Counted from the first letter of the stretch, positions 17,218 through 27,322 are shown. The stretch is DNA of 64,000 nucleotides from Planctomycetota bacterium (GCA_016712275.1 JADJRI010000019.1:48899-112898); one strand, 5' to 3'. A program made the numbers and translations. Notes: generated by a model from the letters alone, not told the origin.

Positions 17218-19756
17218 ATGAGGGCCTTCCGATCAATGGATGACCTATTCGCTCGACTGGATGAGACGGCCCGGACGCCTTGTCTGCTCGTGGCCAGTGA
17301 TTTCGACGGAACGATTGCACCCATCGTGTCCGAGCCCAGCGTCGCCACGGCCAATCGCGACTCCCTCGTTGCGCTCAAGCTCCTGTCCGAAATGCGCCAG
17401 ACGCACGTTGCCATCATTTCCGGCCGCGCGTTGGGCGATCTCGCCACGCGCACAACAGATGTCGCCGAGGCCCACCTCGTCGGCAGTCACGGAAGCGAAT
17501 TCGATGCCGGGATGACGACACCGCTCGACCCCGCGGCACGATCGCTTATGACGCGGCTTCGGGCGGAGCTTTGGCGGATCGTCGGGAAAACGCCGGGGCT
17601 GGACGTCGAAGAAAAGCCGGCATCCTTCGCATTTCATTATCGCAACGCCGATGACGAAGCCGCGGCACGTTCAGTCAAGGCCGTGCTCGAAGGCCCGGCC
17701 ACATGGGAAGGCGTGCATCCGCATTCCGGAAAGAAAGTCGTCGAATTGAGCGTGGTCAAGACGCACAAGGGAATAGCAGCTCAGAACTTGCGCAATCACC
17801 TGGGGGCGACGGCCGTGTTGTTTGTCGGCGACGATGTCACCGATGAAAACGCCTTCGCGACGCTTCAGGGGCCGGACATCGGCATCAAAGTGGGCGATGG
17901 CGAAAGCCTGGCGACCTTTCGCGCGGCCGATCCGGTCGAGGTGTCGCGCATTCTGGCACGCCTGGCCGAAAGGCGCGAGGAGTGGCTGGCCGGCTCCCAT
18001 GCAGTGCCAATCGAGCGGCACTCACTGCTGTCCGACCAGAGAACCGTGGCGCTGGTCGACCCGCGCGGCCGCGTCGTCTGGAATTGCCTGCCGCGGATCG
18101 ATTCGTCCGCGATCTTCGCCGAATTGCTCGGCGGCCCAACAGCCAGTTTCTTTGAAGTCAGGCCCGTCGAGGGTCCCGAATGCGGCGAACATTCCTATGT
18201 GGGCGATTCCTTCGTCCTCGAAACACGCTGGCCGACCATGACCACCCGCGACTATCTCGATTGCGGAGCGGGCCGGGCACATCAGCGCGCCGGGCGCAGC
18301 GATCTCATTCGCGTCTTGCAGGGTAAAAACGAGGCGCGCGTTGTATTCGCGCCGCGGCTCGATTTCGGCCGCGTCGAAACGCTTGCGCGTCTGCGACGAT
18401 GGAATCGAGGTGGTTGGTTCGCTGGATTCACTCGTGCTTCGCGCCGGGAATCCGTTGGGAGCTGTTGCAGGAGGGCAAACATCAAACGGCCGTCGGCACC
18501 GTCAAGCTCTCCGATGTTCCGCGCGTTCTGGAGTTTCGTTACGGTACCGGCAACATGGGAGAGGATGCCGTTGCCGAAGAACAGAAGCTTGCGCGAACTG
18601 TTCACCATTGGGAGAAGTGGATTGGTAAACTCCAACTGCCGAAAACGCGCCCGGACCTTGTCAAGCGGCGCGGCTGGTGCTCAAAGCCCTTATCTATGGA
18701 CCGACCGGAGCTTTTGCGGCGGCGGCGACAACAAGTCTTCCCGAAAAGGACGGCGGCGTGCGTAACTGGGATTACCGCTACTGCTGGCCGCGCGATGCAG
18801 CCATGTCGGCATTGGCGCTCGTGAAACTTGGTGTCATCGGACCCGCCATGAAGTTTCTCGACTGGATGCTCGAGATTCTCGACGAAGCCGAACGCACTTC
18901 GCTGGTTGCGCCGGTTTACACCGTTACCGGCGCCCATCTCGGACCGGAAGCCGAAATCGGCGAGCTCAGCGGTTATCGCGGCAGTCGGCCGGTGCGAATC
19001 GGTAATTCCGCGGGATTGCAGGTCCAACTCGACGTACTGGGGCCGATTGCCGAACTTCTGGCGCATCTGGCCCAGTCCGGCGCGGACTTGTCGAACGAAC
19101 ACTGGCGCATGATGACAACCATGGTCGATGTGGTCGAACAGCGCTGGCAGGATCCGGATCACGGAATCTGGGAAGTGCGCCGCGCACGGCAGCATCATTT
19201 GCATTCAAAGGTGATGTGCTGGCAGACTGTCGATCGCGGTCTGACCGTCGCCAATTATGTGGGCAAGCCCCAGCCGCATTGGATTGAACTTCGCGATCAG
19301 ATTGCCGCGGAAGTGCTTCGTAATGGCTGGAAGCGCGAGGTCAGTGCCTTCTGCGCGACCTATGAAGACACCGAGCCCGATGCTTCGGCGCTTTCGGTGG
19401 GATTGAGCGGCTTGATTAAGCCCGACGATTCTCGCTTTTTGGGAACGATTGACTATGTCAACCGCCACTTGCGCGATGGCGCGGTGGTATACCGTTATCG
19501 CTATGACGACGGCCTGCCCGGTTCGGAAGGCGGGTTTCTGCTTTGCACGACATGGCTGATTGAATCATTGGCGATGACCGGCCGATACAACGAGGCCCAA
19601 TCGCTCTTTGATCAATATGTGAGCCTCACCGGGCCGACGGGCCTGTTGGCCGAGGGGTATGATCCCCATCAGCAAATGACGCTGGGTAACTACCCGCAGG
19701 CCTACTCGCATCTCGGCCTGATCAATGCGGCCCTGCGTCTAAATGCCCGCGCCTAA
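17218..19756 (+). CDS. otsB: Trehalose-6-phosphate phosphatase fused to a GH15 glycoside hydrolase (three frameshifts)
   Basis: The N-terminal ~250 residues are a HAD-type trehalose-6-phosphate phosphatase: ASDFDGTIAPI with the nucleophile Asp, ISGRAL, GSHGSEF, and FVGDDVTDENAF as the metal motif. A GH15 (glucoamylase/trehalase) module follows from about residue 290: ALVDPRGRVVWNCLPRIDS, then RNWDYRYCWPRDAAM, GIWEVR with a catalytic Glu, and LLAEGYDPHQQMTLGNYPQAYSHLGLI with the second Glu. Frame changes are needed near 18385, 18441 and 18661; the second is an extra A in an AA pair. Corrected, the protein is about 845 residues. Having phosphatase and possible trehalase in one chain could make trehalose turnover from T6P a single-protein step (inference). 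The start may be 17218 or ATG 17236. Confidence 0.88.
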
Positions 19757-19829
19757 ACACGCTCTGTCAGTAGCGCTGCGAAGTTCGAAATTCCCATCAC
19801 ACTTGCTGGTCTAAGGTGTCATGATCGTG

Positions 19830-20643
19830 TCACATGTTGCGCGCCGACGCCATGCATCCGTCGCTATCACGCGCTTCGCAGCGCGCATCATACCGCTCCT
19901 GCACATTCTCCCAGTTCACGACATTCCACCACGCGTTGATGTAGTCCGCCCGGCGGTTCTGATACTTCAGGTAGTAGGCATGCTCCCAGACGTCGCACAT
20001 CAGCAGCGGCACCAACCCCGTTGTAACGAGGTCCTGCTGGTTCATCATGGTCATGACTACAAGCCGCCGCAGCGCCGGGTGATATCCCAGAACCCCCCAG
20101 CCGTTGCCTTCGACGGATGTCGCGGCCGCGGTGAAATGCTCGCGGAATTTCTTCACCCCGCCGAAGTCGCGGGCGATGGCGTGGCCGAGCGCGCCCTGGG
20201 CCCGTCCGCCGCCGCCCTTGTTTTCGGGGGCCATGTTGTTCCAGAAGACAATGTGGTTGAAATAGCCGCCGGCGTGAAAGGCGAGCAGGCGCGAGAGCTG
20301 CTGAATATTCGAATAGTCGCCGGTGCTGCGAATCTCGGCCAGCTTCTTGAGCGCGGCATTCAGGCCGGCCACATAACCGGCGTGATGCTTGTCATGGTGG
20401 ATCCGCATGGTCTGTGCGTCGATGTGGGGCTCGAGCGCATCATAGGCATAAGGCAGCGGCGGCAGCGCATACTCGCTGGGCGGTGCGACGCGATCGCCCT
20501 GCGGCGCACGCCGTCCCCCCGGCGGCTCTTGTGCGGTTGCCAGTGCCGGCCCGAGGGCATCGGGCAACAGGGCAAGGGCTCGCTGCGGCGGTAAGGCCGG
20601 TTAGCGCGGTGACTTCGCCGAGGAATTCGCGTCGGGTGGACAT
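19830..20643 (-). CDS. sod: Fe/Mn superoxide dismutase with Tat leader (one frameshift)
   Basis: The enzyme dismutates superoxide. The mature part (YALPPLPYAYDALEPHIDAQ onward) has all four metal-ligand contexts: the first His in MRIHHDKHHAGYV, AFHAGGYFNHIVFW, and CDVWEHAYYLKYQNRRADYI with the final Asp and His. GGGGRAQG and WGVLGYHP are also typical of the family. The leader is in another frame starting at ATG 20643: MSTRREFLGEVTALTG, a twin-arginine signal. Joining requires one base fewer, or two more, near 20579, where ALALLPDALG follows the Ala-rich stretch. Corrected length is about 270 residues. A Tat leader fits a metal enzyme exported folded to the periplasm. It overlaps the end of the upstream basic ORF. 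Confidence 0.9.
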
Positions 20644-21233
20644 GGGAATGCTCCTTTCGGAATCGATCCTATTGCGTGAATGCAGCCCATCGGCTGCGGC
20701 ATTTGCCCCTTTGAATAACCGGCATGATCGGTCGATCTGCGGGCGAAAGCAAGCGGGTTTTCGGATTTGGCGAATGGGTGATCTGGTGATTTGGCGATTG
20801 GGAAACGCCGACTCGCCGAATGAGCAAGGGGCCGAAGATTCGAGGGGCCGGGGGGCGTGGTGGAGGCGGTTCGCGGCGCGGGTTTCTTGCGCGGGGACGC
20901 AATGGGGGCGGCCTGGATTTTTTGCGTCGCGGCTTTTGCGTCGGTGAGTCTGAGCTGGAAGAGTTTTTGGAGGATCGGGAGGAGCTGTTTTGGGGGTGGG
21001 CCGAGTTCTTTGGAGAGTTTGGCGAATTTGATGAGGACTTTGGCGAGTTTATCGCGCTGGCGGGGTGTCATGCCTTTGTCGAGGGTTCTGGCGATGCCGG
21101 CGAGCATGCCTTTTTCGGCAGCCTTCATGTAGAGGAGGCCGCGGACTTTTTGGCGTATGACGGCGAGAATGAGGGCGGGCGGGGGGAGGTTTTGGGGCGG
21201 GCGGGCGAGGATGTTGGCGAGCTGTTTGAGCAT
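20601..21233 (-). CDS. Hypothetical basic helical protein (C-terminal half doubtful)
   Basis: Not recognised. Reading from ATG 21233, residues 1-105 are coherent, helical and Lys-rich (QLANILARPPQNLPPPALIL, GLLYMKAAEKGMLAGIARTL, GMTPRQRDKLAKVLIKFAKL, GPPPKQLLPILQKLF). Beyond about residue 120 the frame passes through Pro/Ser-rich low-complexity sequence and an octamer tandem repeat, and it overlaps the superoxide dismutase start, so it is probably read-through after a lost stop or an uncorrected indel. Another octamer repeat lies immediately upstream of the ATG. The opposite strand also has an open frame over the same bases, but with less plausible composition. Confidence 0.4.
   Translation of the reverse strand: MLKQLANILARPPQNLPPPALILAVIRQKVRGLLYMKAAEKGMLAGIARTLDKGMTPRQRDKLAKVLIKFAKLSKELGPPPKQLLPILQKLFQLRLTDAKAATQKIQAAPIASPRKKPAPRTASTTPPGPSNLRPLAHSASRRFPIAKSPDHPFAKSENPLAFARRSTDHAGYSKGQMPQPMGCIHAIGSIPKGAFPCPPDANSSAKSPR
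20765..20804. repeat. Imperfect octamer tandem repeat
   Basis: Five 8-base units follow each other on the + strand: ATTTGGCG, AATGGGTG, ATCTGGTG, ATTTGGCG, ATTGGGAA. The block lies upstream of the superoxide dismutase start, inside the doubtful part of the neighbouring ORF. Confidence 0.6.
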
Positions 21234-21243
21234 GGTTTGAAAC

Positions 21244-21275
21244 GCCAAAAAGTCAAAAAGTCAAAACGCCAAAAC
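21244..21275. repeat. Octamer tandem repeat upstream of the basic ORF
   Basis: Four 8-base units, GCCAAAAA, GTCAAAAA, GTCAAAAC and GCCAAAAC, lie directly upstream of the ATG at 21233 when read on the - strand. With the octamer block at 20765 they bracket the hypothetical ORF. Copy-number change could alter the leader length. Confidence 0.65.
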
Positions 21276-21872
21276 AAAGGCACCAGCCGCAGGCTTCGGC
21301 CGGCGGGCGTGCTTTTTCCGCAGATCAAATATAGCGCGGGAATTGGGGGTTGTCGGACGGAAATCACTTGGTGTTAGGTAAGTGTTCGTTTGGTGTTGTA
21401 CGGCCGGGGGTTATGTAGCAAGAAAAATAATACGCAGAGCCAATTTTCAGCATCAGCCGCTATTCGGCGCGTCAGACTGATCGATCGAATGATGGTCGAT
21501 TGCGCCGGGTGTAGGGGCGATGACCGGATTGACGTGGATTTCGACGTAGCGACGGCGGAATTCCGCGCAAGCGCTGCGTTGTTACTCGCCCGTGATCGCG
21601 GCTGGCGGGGTGAAACGGGCTGATGCAAAAAACTAGCGTTCGGAACGCGAATTGCAAGGATTAAGATTAATCGGAAGCACTCCAGTTTTCGCCCGACCTG
21701 ATTCGCTTCAGTCGGGTGCCTTTCAATGACACCCGGTGAAGTGTGAATCCGCAAGGGCGTGTGATTGCATGCCGTGGCCGGCCACGGTCAATTGGCCGGG
21801 ACGGCGGGCTGGGATTTGAACTGACGAAAGGCATTAAAGGAATGCGGCGGAGATGGTGCGCGCTGGAAGCAA
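21276..21872. other. Intergenic region with two palindromic structures
   Basis: No convincing gene was found. A stem around 21694-21717 pairs CCCGACCTGA with TCAGTCGGG (one bulged base, six-base loop). A perfect 16-bp palindrome, CCGTGGCCGGCCACGG, sits at 21772-21787. Neither is followed by a T-run on either strand, so they are not clear terminators. The region is downstream of the PEP-CTERM gene and upstream of the basic ORF. Confidence 0.5.
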
Positions 21873-22589
21873 TTATCTTCGGCGGCGGCGGAAAAGGAGC
21901 GGGAGCGCGGCCGAGATGAGGAAAAGTGTGGCTGGTTCGGGGACGGGACTGATGTTGATGGCTACGTGGCCATTACCATGGGACAGGGATGTTGGGCTGC
22001 CGCTAAAGGAATGGAGTTCAACCTGGTATTGGAGCCAGTATTGCACGCCAGCGCTGAGGAGTATTCCGCCCGAATCGAAATCGAGTTGGCCGACAGATGG
22101 GTCGACGAGCGTATTTGCGAAGTCAAAGTGGTAAAGCAAGGCGTCGCCATTTGTCTCACTGACTGCGGTTTGGATGATGGCTTCTCGAATGCCGGAGCCT
22201 AAGGCGTAATCGTATTGGAGTGCGATTGACACAAACGAGTCGACTTGCGGCGTGACGTAAATCGTGCCGGTCGATCGAGAAAAGAGGTTTGAACTTCCGG
22301 CCGCAGCGTGCTGGGCGTCGAGAAGGAATTGGAGAAAGCCGCTGCTGTTCCAAGAGGCCGAAATGATTGAGTGAGCCGTCGAGATTCCGATTGCAGCGTT
22401 GTGCTGAGCGGAAAATGGATTCGTCAGGCTAAAGCTGCCATCGGAATCTCGAACTCCGTTCTCATCGACAAGCGTCTGGAGGAGCCACGCATCGACGGAG
22501 ATTTCGGACGCAACACCAGAATGAGGAACAGAAAGTAGGAGAACACAATTAAACAAAACCACACGAATATCGGACAACGAGAATATCAC
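21873..22589 (-). CDS. PEP-CTERM sorting domain protein
   Basis: A 238-residue exported protein. The N-terminus is hydrophobic (VVLFNCVLLLSVPHSGVAS), giving a signal peptide. The middle is a beta-rich Ser/Thr/Asn-rich domain without a recognised catalytic motif. The C-terminus is a classical PEP-CTERM tail: VPEPATLFLISAALPLLF followed by RRRRR. Such tails are processed by an exosortase and mark proteins for the cell surface or extracellular matrix, often with exopolysaccharide. No exosortase gene lies in this window. The divergent beta-helix gene starts 68 bases away. Confidence 0.85.
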   Translation of the reverse strand: MIFSLSDIRVVLFNCVLLLSVPHSGVASEISVDAWLLQTLVDENGVRDSDGSFSLTNPFSAQHNAAIGISTAHSIISASWNSSGFLQFLLDAQHAAAGSSNLFSRSTGTIYVTPQVDSFVSIALQYDYALGSGIREAIIQTAVSETNGDALLYHFDFANTLVDPSVGQLDFDSGGILLSAGVQYWLQYQVELHSFSGSPTSLSHGNGHVAINISPVPEPATLFLISAALPLLFRRRRR

Positions 22590-22657
22590 GCGAATACCCT
22601 TTAACGAGATTGTACGCAGGTCCCGTCATTCAGTTCAACTGTTCCACTCAAGGAGAA

Positions 22658-24073
22658 ATGAAAATGAGACGTTTCTTGCTTTCCGTATCGCTTGTGGCAT
22701 TGCTCGCGCAAGCGGTGCATGCCCAAACAATTTGGTACGTCGATGGCGATGCCCTCACGAATGGGTTCGGCACAGCCTGGGGCAGTCCGTTCAACAATCT
22801 GCCTTCAGCTTTAACCGCGGCATCCAACTTAAATGACCCACAAGACGAAATCTGGGTGAAGGCTTCCGCCCTTCCGTATACGCCGGCATCAACTACATCG
22901 ACGTTTCAACTCGAAGCAAATGTCGGCGTTTATGGAGGGTTTGACGGGACCGAAACCAGCCGAAATGAACGCGATTTCCTCAACAATGAGACGACTCTCT
23001 CCGGCGAACTGGGATCGCCCGGCCACGGCGATAATGTTGAGAATATCGTAACCGGAGCGACTGGCAACTCGACATTCGTCCTCGACGGATTCACCATCAC
23101 GGGAGCCGACAATCATGGCATTTTTAATTCCACGGGTGCGAATGGACTGTATCGAAATCTGATCATCGAGGACAACGACAGTTTGTATGACGGTTTCGGC
23201 GGGCATGTGGGTTCAAAACTCGAATCCGGAAATCACATCCTGCACAATCAGAAACAACCAAATTAGCATCATGACAAGCGGCGGAGCGGGCCTTACATCT
23301 TAGAAGCATCGCCTCGCATTACGGATTGCGTCTTCGAAGGCAACGAACTTCTTAGCGGTAGTCCCCATATTCCAACCGGCGGCATCGGCGGCGGCGGCGG
23401 GGTTTTCGTTGAGGGTGGAACACCGTTCTTCCGTTCCTGCCACTTTCGGAACAACCGCACGATCAACGGCTTTGGCGGCGGATTGGCCGTCGAAAGCAGT
23501 GGCGTTATCGTGGCCTTGTGCTCGTTCGCGGACAACATCGTCGAGATTACCGATAGCGATGCCGATCAGGGCGGCGGCGGCCTCGCCACGCACCATCCGA
23601 TCAACATCATGGACTGCTCGTTCCGCCGAAACACTGTCCGCGACGATTCGGAAGGTCATTTTGGCATCGGCGGCGGTGCATACTTGATCAAGGATGCGAG
23701 CGTTACGAATTGCGAATTCATCGACAATTCCGCCGGCAAGGGCGGCGGTGTCGCCTTCGGCGATTTGTTCAACTACGAACACGCCGTGTTCCTGAGAAAC
23801 TCGACAATTGCGCGCAACATCGCCGGAACGGACGGCGGCGGCGATGTGTGCGACAACTGCCCGCAAAATGAGAATGCCGATCAGGCCGATACCGACGGCG
23901 ACGGCGTCGGCGATGTCTGCCAGGAAGCGCCGACGGGCCCGAATGACACGATGTGCGGCGTCTGCGGCGATGGCGCGATGATGGGGATGATGTCGATCAT
24001 GCCGCTGCTCTTCTTCCGCCGCGGCAAAAAGCGCAATAGAAACCGCACCGTCCAGCCTCGTGGCGGACGGTAA
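22658..24073 (+). CDS. Parallel beta-helix surface protein with thrombospondin-type-3-like segment and Cys-Gly tail (two frameshifts)
   Basis: The start at 22658 has AAGGAG immediately upstream and opens a signal peptide (RRFLLSVSLVALLAQAVHAQ). TIWYVDGDALTNGFGTAWG and GVYGGFDGTETSRNERDF are typical of planctomycete beta-helix proteins. Coils such as GGGGVFVEGGTPFFRSCHFR and GGGLAVESSGVIVALCSFAD follow. Near the end VCDNCPQNENADQADTDGDG is a type-3 thrombospondin calcium repeat. The last ~35 residues (MCGVCGDG, a Met-rich hydrophobic stretch, FFRRGKKRNRN) form a sorting-like tail. Frame changes are needed near 23204 (one extra base) and 23297 (one base missing). The junction of the helix with the Asp-rich repeat is abrupt (TDGGG-DVCDN), so some sequence may be missing there. 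Ligand unknown. Confidence 0.78.
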
Positions 24074-24225
24074 GCGCCAAGCTGTGGAAACGCCGAGACT
24101 GGGCGAGCTTGGTGCCATGTCGGTGGAATTAATGGATGAAAAGGTGCTGTCTACGCTACAGATTGGCGTCGACTGCGATCGATTCACCAATCACGCGGGT
24201 CAGTTTTCTTCGGGCAAACATGAGA

Positions 24226-25962
24226 TCATCCCCCCAACAACCTGCAAATGACTCCGTCGACATCGCCGATGTCGATCATTCCGTTTCCATTGAAATCAGC
24301 GGCACAAAGGTCGGCCGGGTCGGTGGACACCGAGAGGATCGCGTTTATCAATGACTGCACGTCCGAACCATCCAGATCGCCGGAGCTTTCGATGTCGCCT
24401 GTGATGAGCCAATCGAATTGATGACACCCGCAATTACCGCCTGCTGTCTTGAGCGAATCGTCGGGGCACTCATCCTCGCAATCATTGGCACCGTCGTCGT
24501 CTGAATCGAGTGCAGCGCAGCCACACGGAATCGTGCCACGAAAGAGGGTTGTGCCCGGCGAACCCGAATCATCGACCCAGAACACCTCCTTCACGCCATC
24601 CGCACAATCCGTCTCGGGCGCGATAGCAAATCCCTCGATGTTGCTGTTCGGCAGATTGAGCGGCTTGTTGTAGAGCCGCCGCTGTACGAACCGGCCGTAG
24701 TCCGGACTGTGAGGATTTCGATTGATTCGAAAAACAGCATGCCGACTTAGGCAGGCGCCGCCGTCGGAATCGCAGGCCACCCAGAGCGTTCCCGTGTCGC
24801 GATCGAATTCGATCGACACTGTTTTTTGCAGACTCGATACATTCAGCTTTGCAACACGGACGAATGTTCCGCCAGCCTTCAGAGCATAGACATACACCTT
24901 TGCGAAATCTTCCATCGCGATGAAAAAGAGTCCGCTGCCATGCCCGGCATACTGCGGCGCGTTCGGATTGTACAATTCGCTGCCGTCGGTTCGAAACCCG
25001 CTCGACACCAGGAACGAATCCGGCGCCCAGGTGATTCCCTCAAACCCGCCGTTGGACGACGGAACCTCGTCGACACTGTCTGCATTTCCCGCGACATGGT
25101 TGAGCACCCACTCCTGTGCCGCGTTGATTGTCGTGGTCGCGCCCGTGACACCCGACGTGTCGTATCGCAGCACGCTGAGCCGGCTGCTTGAACTTCCGTT
25201 TCGCTCGGCGCAAACATAGACGCTTGCTTCGCCCCACTCAGCTTTGGTTACTCCTTCGCTGTCGGGCGAGCCGGGGTAGACCGTCGATCCGGGCACATAC
25301 CGCATAGTTACGCCGGCCGTCGGCCAGCCGCTCGACGGCTCCCACGTCGCACCCGGCTTCGCAAGGCGATAGAGGACCGGCGGATTGTTCTTCACGATCC
25401 ATAGATACTGCGGCGTCGATTCCGTCGCGGGCTGACAGGTGATGCCGCTGGTGTTGCCGCCGAGATTTGCGCCGACCGTATCGACAGCAGATACGCTAGA
25501 AGGCGTAGGGATGTCTCCCGGCCACGTGGGGTCGTCGTTATCAAGTATGCGGATCGTGAACGACGACTTTGTGCCCAGCAAGGCGTTCACCGGATTTGAG
25601 AGCGTGATGACCACCGTTTCGGGCAGACCTGATTCGAGAATCAGATCATCGTTCACGTCTATGGCGATTTCAATTATTGAATTGCCGGGGTCGAAGGTGA
25701 CCTGACCGTTCGAAAGCACAAAGTCGCTGTTCGGGGTTGCCGACCCGCCGACAACATAGTTTACCGTAACCGCCTGTTCAGTCGGGCAACTCAGATAAAC
25801 CGGCACCCGCACCGGAGTGTCCGCCTCGGAGCCGCTTAGTTCAGTCAGCCCGAATTGAACGGTCGGAACGACGTCGGCCCGTGCGGTCGTGCCTAGGACC
25901 AAGACCATCGCGCCGAAGATGATTGTTGTCGGCGCCGCTGGTGAAGTTCGAAACAGCGTCAA
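24226..25962 (-). CDS. Exported Calx-beta protein with propeller-like middle and dockerin-like C-terminus
   Basis: A 578-residue protein starting at TTG 25962, supported by GGGGGAG 8 bases upstream. A signal peptide (TTIIFGAMVLVLGTTARAD) leads into a Calx-beta domain (about residues 35-140: SEADTPVRVPVYLSC, VNYVVGGSATPNSDF, VVITLSNPVNALLG, FTIRILDNDD). The middle (about 165-470) has repeated strands resembling an esterase-like or phytase-like beta-propeller (GFEGITWAPDSFLVSSGFRT, SIEFDRDTGTLWVACD, NIEGFAIAPE). An Asp-rich stretch (DSDDDGANDCEDECPDDS) is followed by a dockerin-like pair (GDIESSGDLDGSDVQSLINA and DFNGNGMIDIGDVDGV). No cohesin partner is seen. The substrate is unknown. The reading frame is intact throughout. 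Confidence 0.82.
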   Translation of the reverse strand: MTLFRTSPAAPTTIIFGAMVLVLGTTARADVVPTVQFGLTELSGSEADTPVRVPVYLSCPTEQAVTVNYVVGGSATPNSDFVLSNGQVTFDPGNSIIEIAIDVNDDLILESGLPETVVITLSNPVNALLGTKSSFTIRILDNDDPTWPGDIPTPSSVSAVDTVGANLGGNTSGITCQPATESTPQYLWIVKNNPPVLYRLAKPGATWEPSSGWPTAGVTMRYVPGSTVYPGSPDSEGVTKAEWGEASVYVCAERNGSSSSRLSVLRYDTSGVTGATTTINAAQEWVLNHVAGNADSVDEVPSSNGGFEGITWAPDSFLVSSGFRTDGSELYNPNAPQYAGHGSGLFFIAMEDFAKVYVYALKAGGTFVRVAKLNVSSLQKTVSIEFDRDTGTLWVACDSDGGACLSRHAVFRINRNPHSPDYGRFVQRRLYNKPLNLPNSNIEGFAIAPETDCADGVKEVFWVDDSGSPGTTLFRGTIPCGCAALDSDDDGANDCEDECPDDSLKTAGGNCGCHQFDWLITGDIESSGDLDGSDVQSLINAILSVSTDPADLCAADFNGNGMIDIGDVDGVICRLLGG

Positions 25963-26011
25963 ATTGAAAACTCCCCCAAAAGAAAACGCGTACAGAATGA
26001 GTTTGCGTTAG

Positions 26012-26032
26012 ACCCCCATGGTCTTTGGGGGT
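26012..26032. promoter_or_regulatory. Strong hairpin upstream of the Calx-beta gene
   Basis: ACCCCCA and TGGGGGT form a 7-bp stem around a 7-base loop about 50 bases upstream of the TTG start at 25962. No T-run follows on either strand, so it reads better as a leader structure or protein site than as an intrinsic terminator. Confidence 0.4.
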
Positions 26033-26290
26033 GAATCTCGTCCAGTGTATCAGGCCCTGTGTTCCAATCCCACCCAACCGTATGGGCGACTCTAATAGCT
26101 CCGGCCGACGTCAATCCTTAAACATTCAGATTGCCCCCAACGCATTCAGTTGAGACTGGTGCCTGTGAAGTTCGGGTCATTGATTCTTGCTACTGAAGAT
26201 CCTACCAATTAGGTCGTATAGTTACTCTTTGCAGAACACGATTGCTGGATCATTGATTTTAGAAAAGGACATCCAGCGCGGAGGTAGATC

Positions 26291-27298
26291 ATGATAATGC
26301 GGAAACTAGGTAAGAGCGATCTGGAGGTGTCGGCCCTCGGCCTTGGCTGCATGGGGATGAGTTTTTCTTATGGACCTCCGAAAGACAGGCAGGAGATGAT
26401 CTCGCTGATTGGCGAGGCGGTGGATCGGGGGATTACTTTTTTCGATATGGCAGAGGTGTATGGGCCGTTTACGAATGAAGAGTTGATGGGCGAGGGCTGG
26501 CACCGTTTCGCAAGCGCGTGGTGATTGCGACGAAGTTTGGGTTTGATATCAATCCCAATCTTGATTTGCGGGCGACGAAGGCGTCGCCGGGAATGAACAG
26601 TCGGCCGGTGCATATCAGGGATGCGGTCGAGGGGTCACTGCAGCGGCTGCGAATCGAGTGCATCGATTTGTTGTATCAGCATCGGGTAGATCCGAACGTG
26701 CCGATTGAGGACGTGGCCGGCGCGGTAAAGGAGCTGGTGCAGGCCGGCAAGGTGAGGCATTTCGGGCTTTCGGAGGCGGGAGTGAAGACGATTCGGCGGG
26801 CGCATGCGGTGTTGCCGGTGGCGGCGTTGCAGAGCGAGTATTCGATTTGGATGAGGAACCATGAGAGGGATGTGATTCCGGTGCTGGAGGAGTTGGGGAT
26901 TGGGTTGGTACCGTTCAGTCCGCTGGGGCGGTGGTTCTTGACGGGGAAGATGGATGCGACGACGACGTTTGAAAGCGGCGACATGCGGAGTGCGCTACCA
27001 CGATTTACACCGGAGGCGCTGAAGGCGAATCAGGCGTTGGTTGATTTGTTGAGTGAGATTGGGCGGAAAAAGAATGCGACGCCGGCGCAGATCGCACTGG
27101 CGTGGATATTGGCGCAGAAGCCGTGGATTGTGCCGATTCCGGGGACGACGAGATTGGATCGGCTGGAGGAGAAACACTGGGGCGGTTTCGTTTGGAGCTA
27201 CGAAGGAGGATAATGCGCGATATCGAATCCGCCGCGGCGAAGATCATTGTGATGGGGCGCGGTATCCGGAGAAGTTGGAGAAGATGGCGGGGTTGTAG
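26291..27298 (+). CDS. Aldo/keto reductase (several frameshifts)
   Basis: NAD(P)H-dependent carbonyl reductase of the AKR superfamily. The first part has KSDLEVSALGLGCMGMS and ITFFDMAEVYGPFTNEELMG with the catalytic Asp and Tyr. After a missing base near 26493 the frame continues PFRKRVVIATKFGF with the catalytic Lys, then RLRIECIDLLYQHRVDPNVP with the His, AGKVRHFGLSEA, LQSEYSIW, and IPGTTRLDRLEE binding the cofactor phosphate. From 27166 to 27260 at least four further single-base corrections restore AAAKI and GARYPEKLEKMAGL before the stop at 27298. Two corrections lie in short A or G runs. Corrected length is about 335 residues, normal for the family. The concentration of indels in the last 120 bases is exceptional even for this window. 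Confidence 0.85.
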
Positions 27299-27322
27299 TC
27301 TTGGGTTAAGCGAAATTGACGA

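Noticed and set aside
15965..17320. 451-codon - strand frame over otsA
   Set aside because: It is antisense to otsA, whose GT20 motifs are unambiguous.
21374..21754. 126-codon - strand ORF with Arg/Ser-rich sequence
   Set aside because: No domain, no ribosome-binding site, and composition like noncoding sequence; treated as intergenic.
21790..21835. tRNA-like T-loop (TTCAAAT) on the - strand
   Set aside because: The flanking bases do not form the T-stem (GTCAG against CCCAG), and no anticodon arm or acceptor stem was found.
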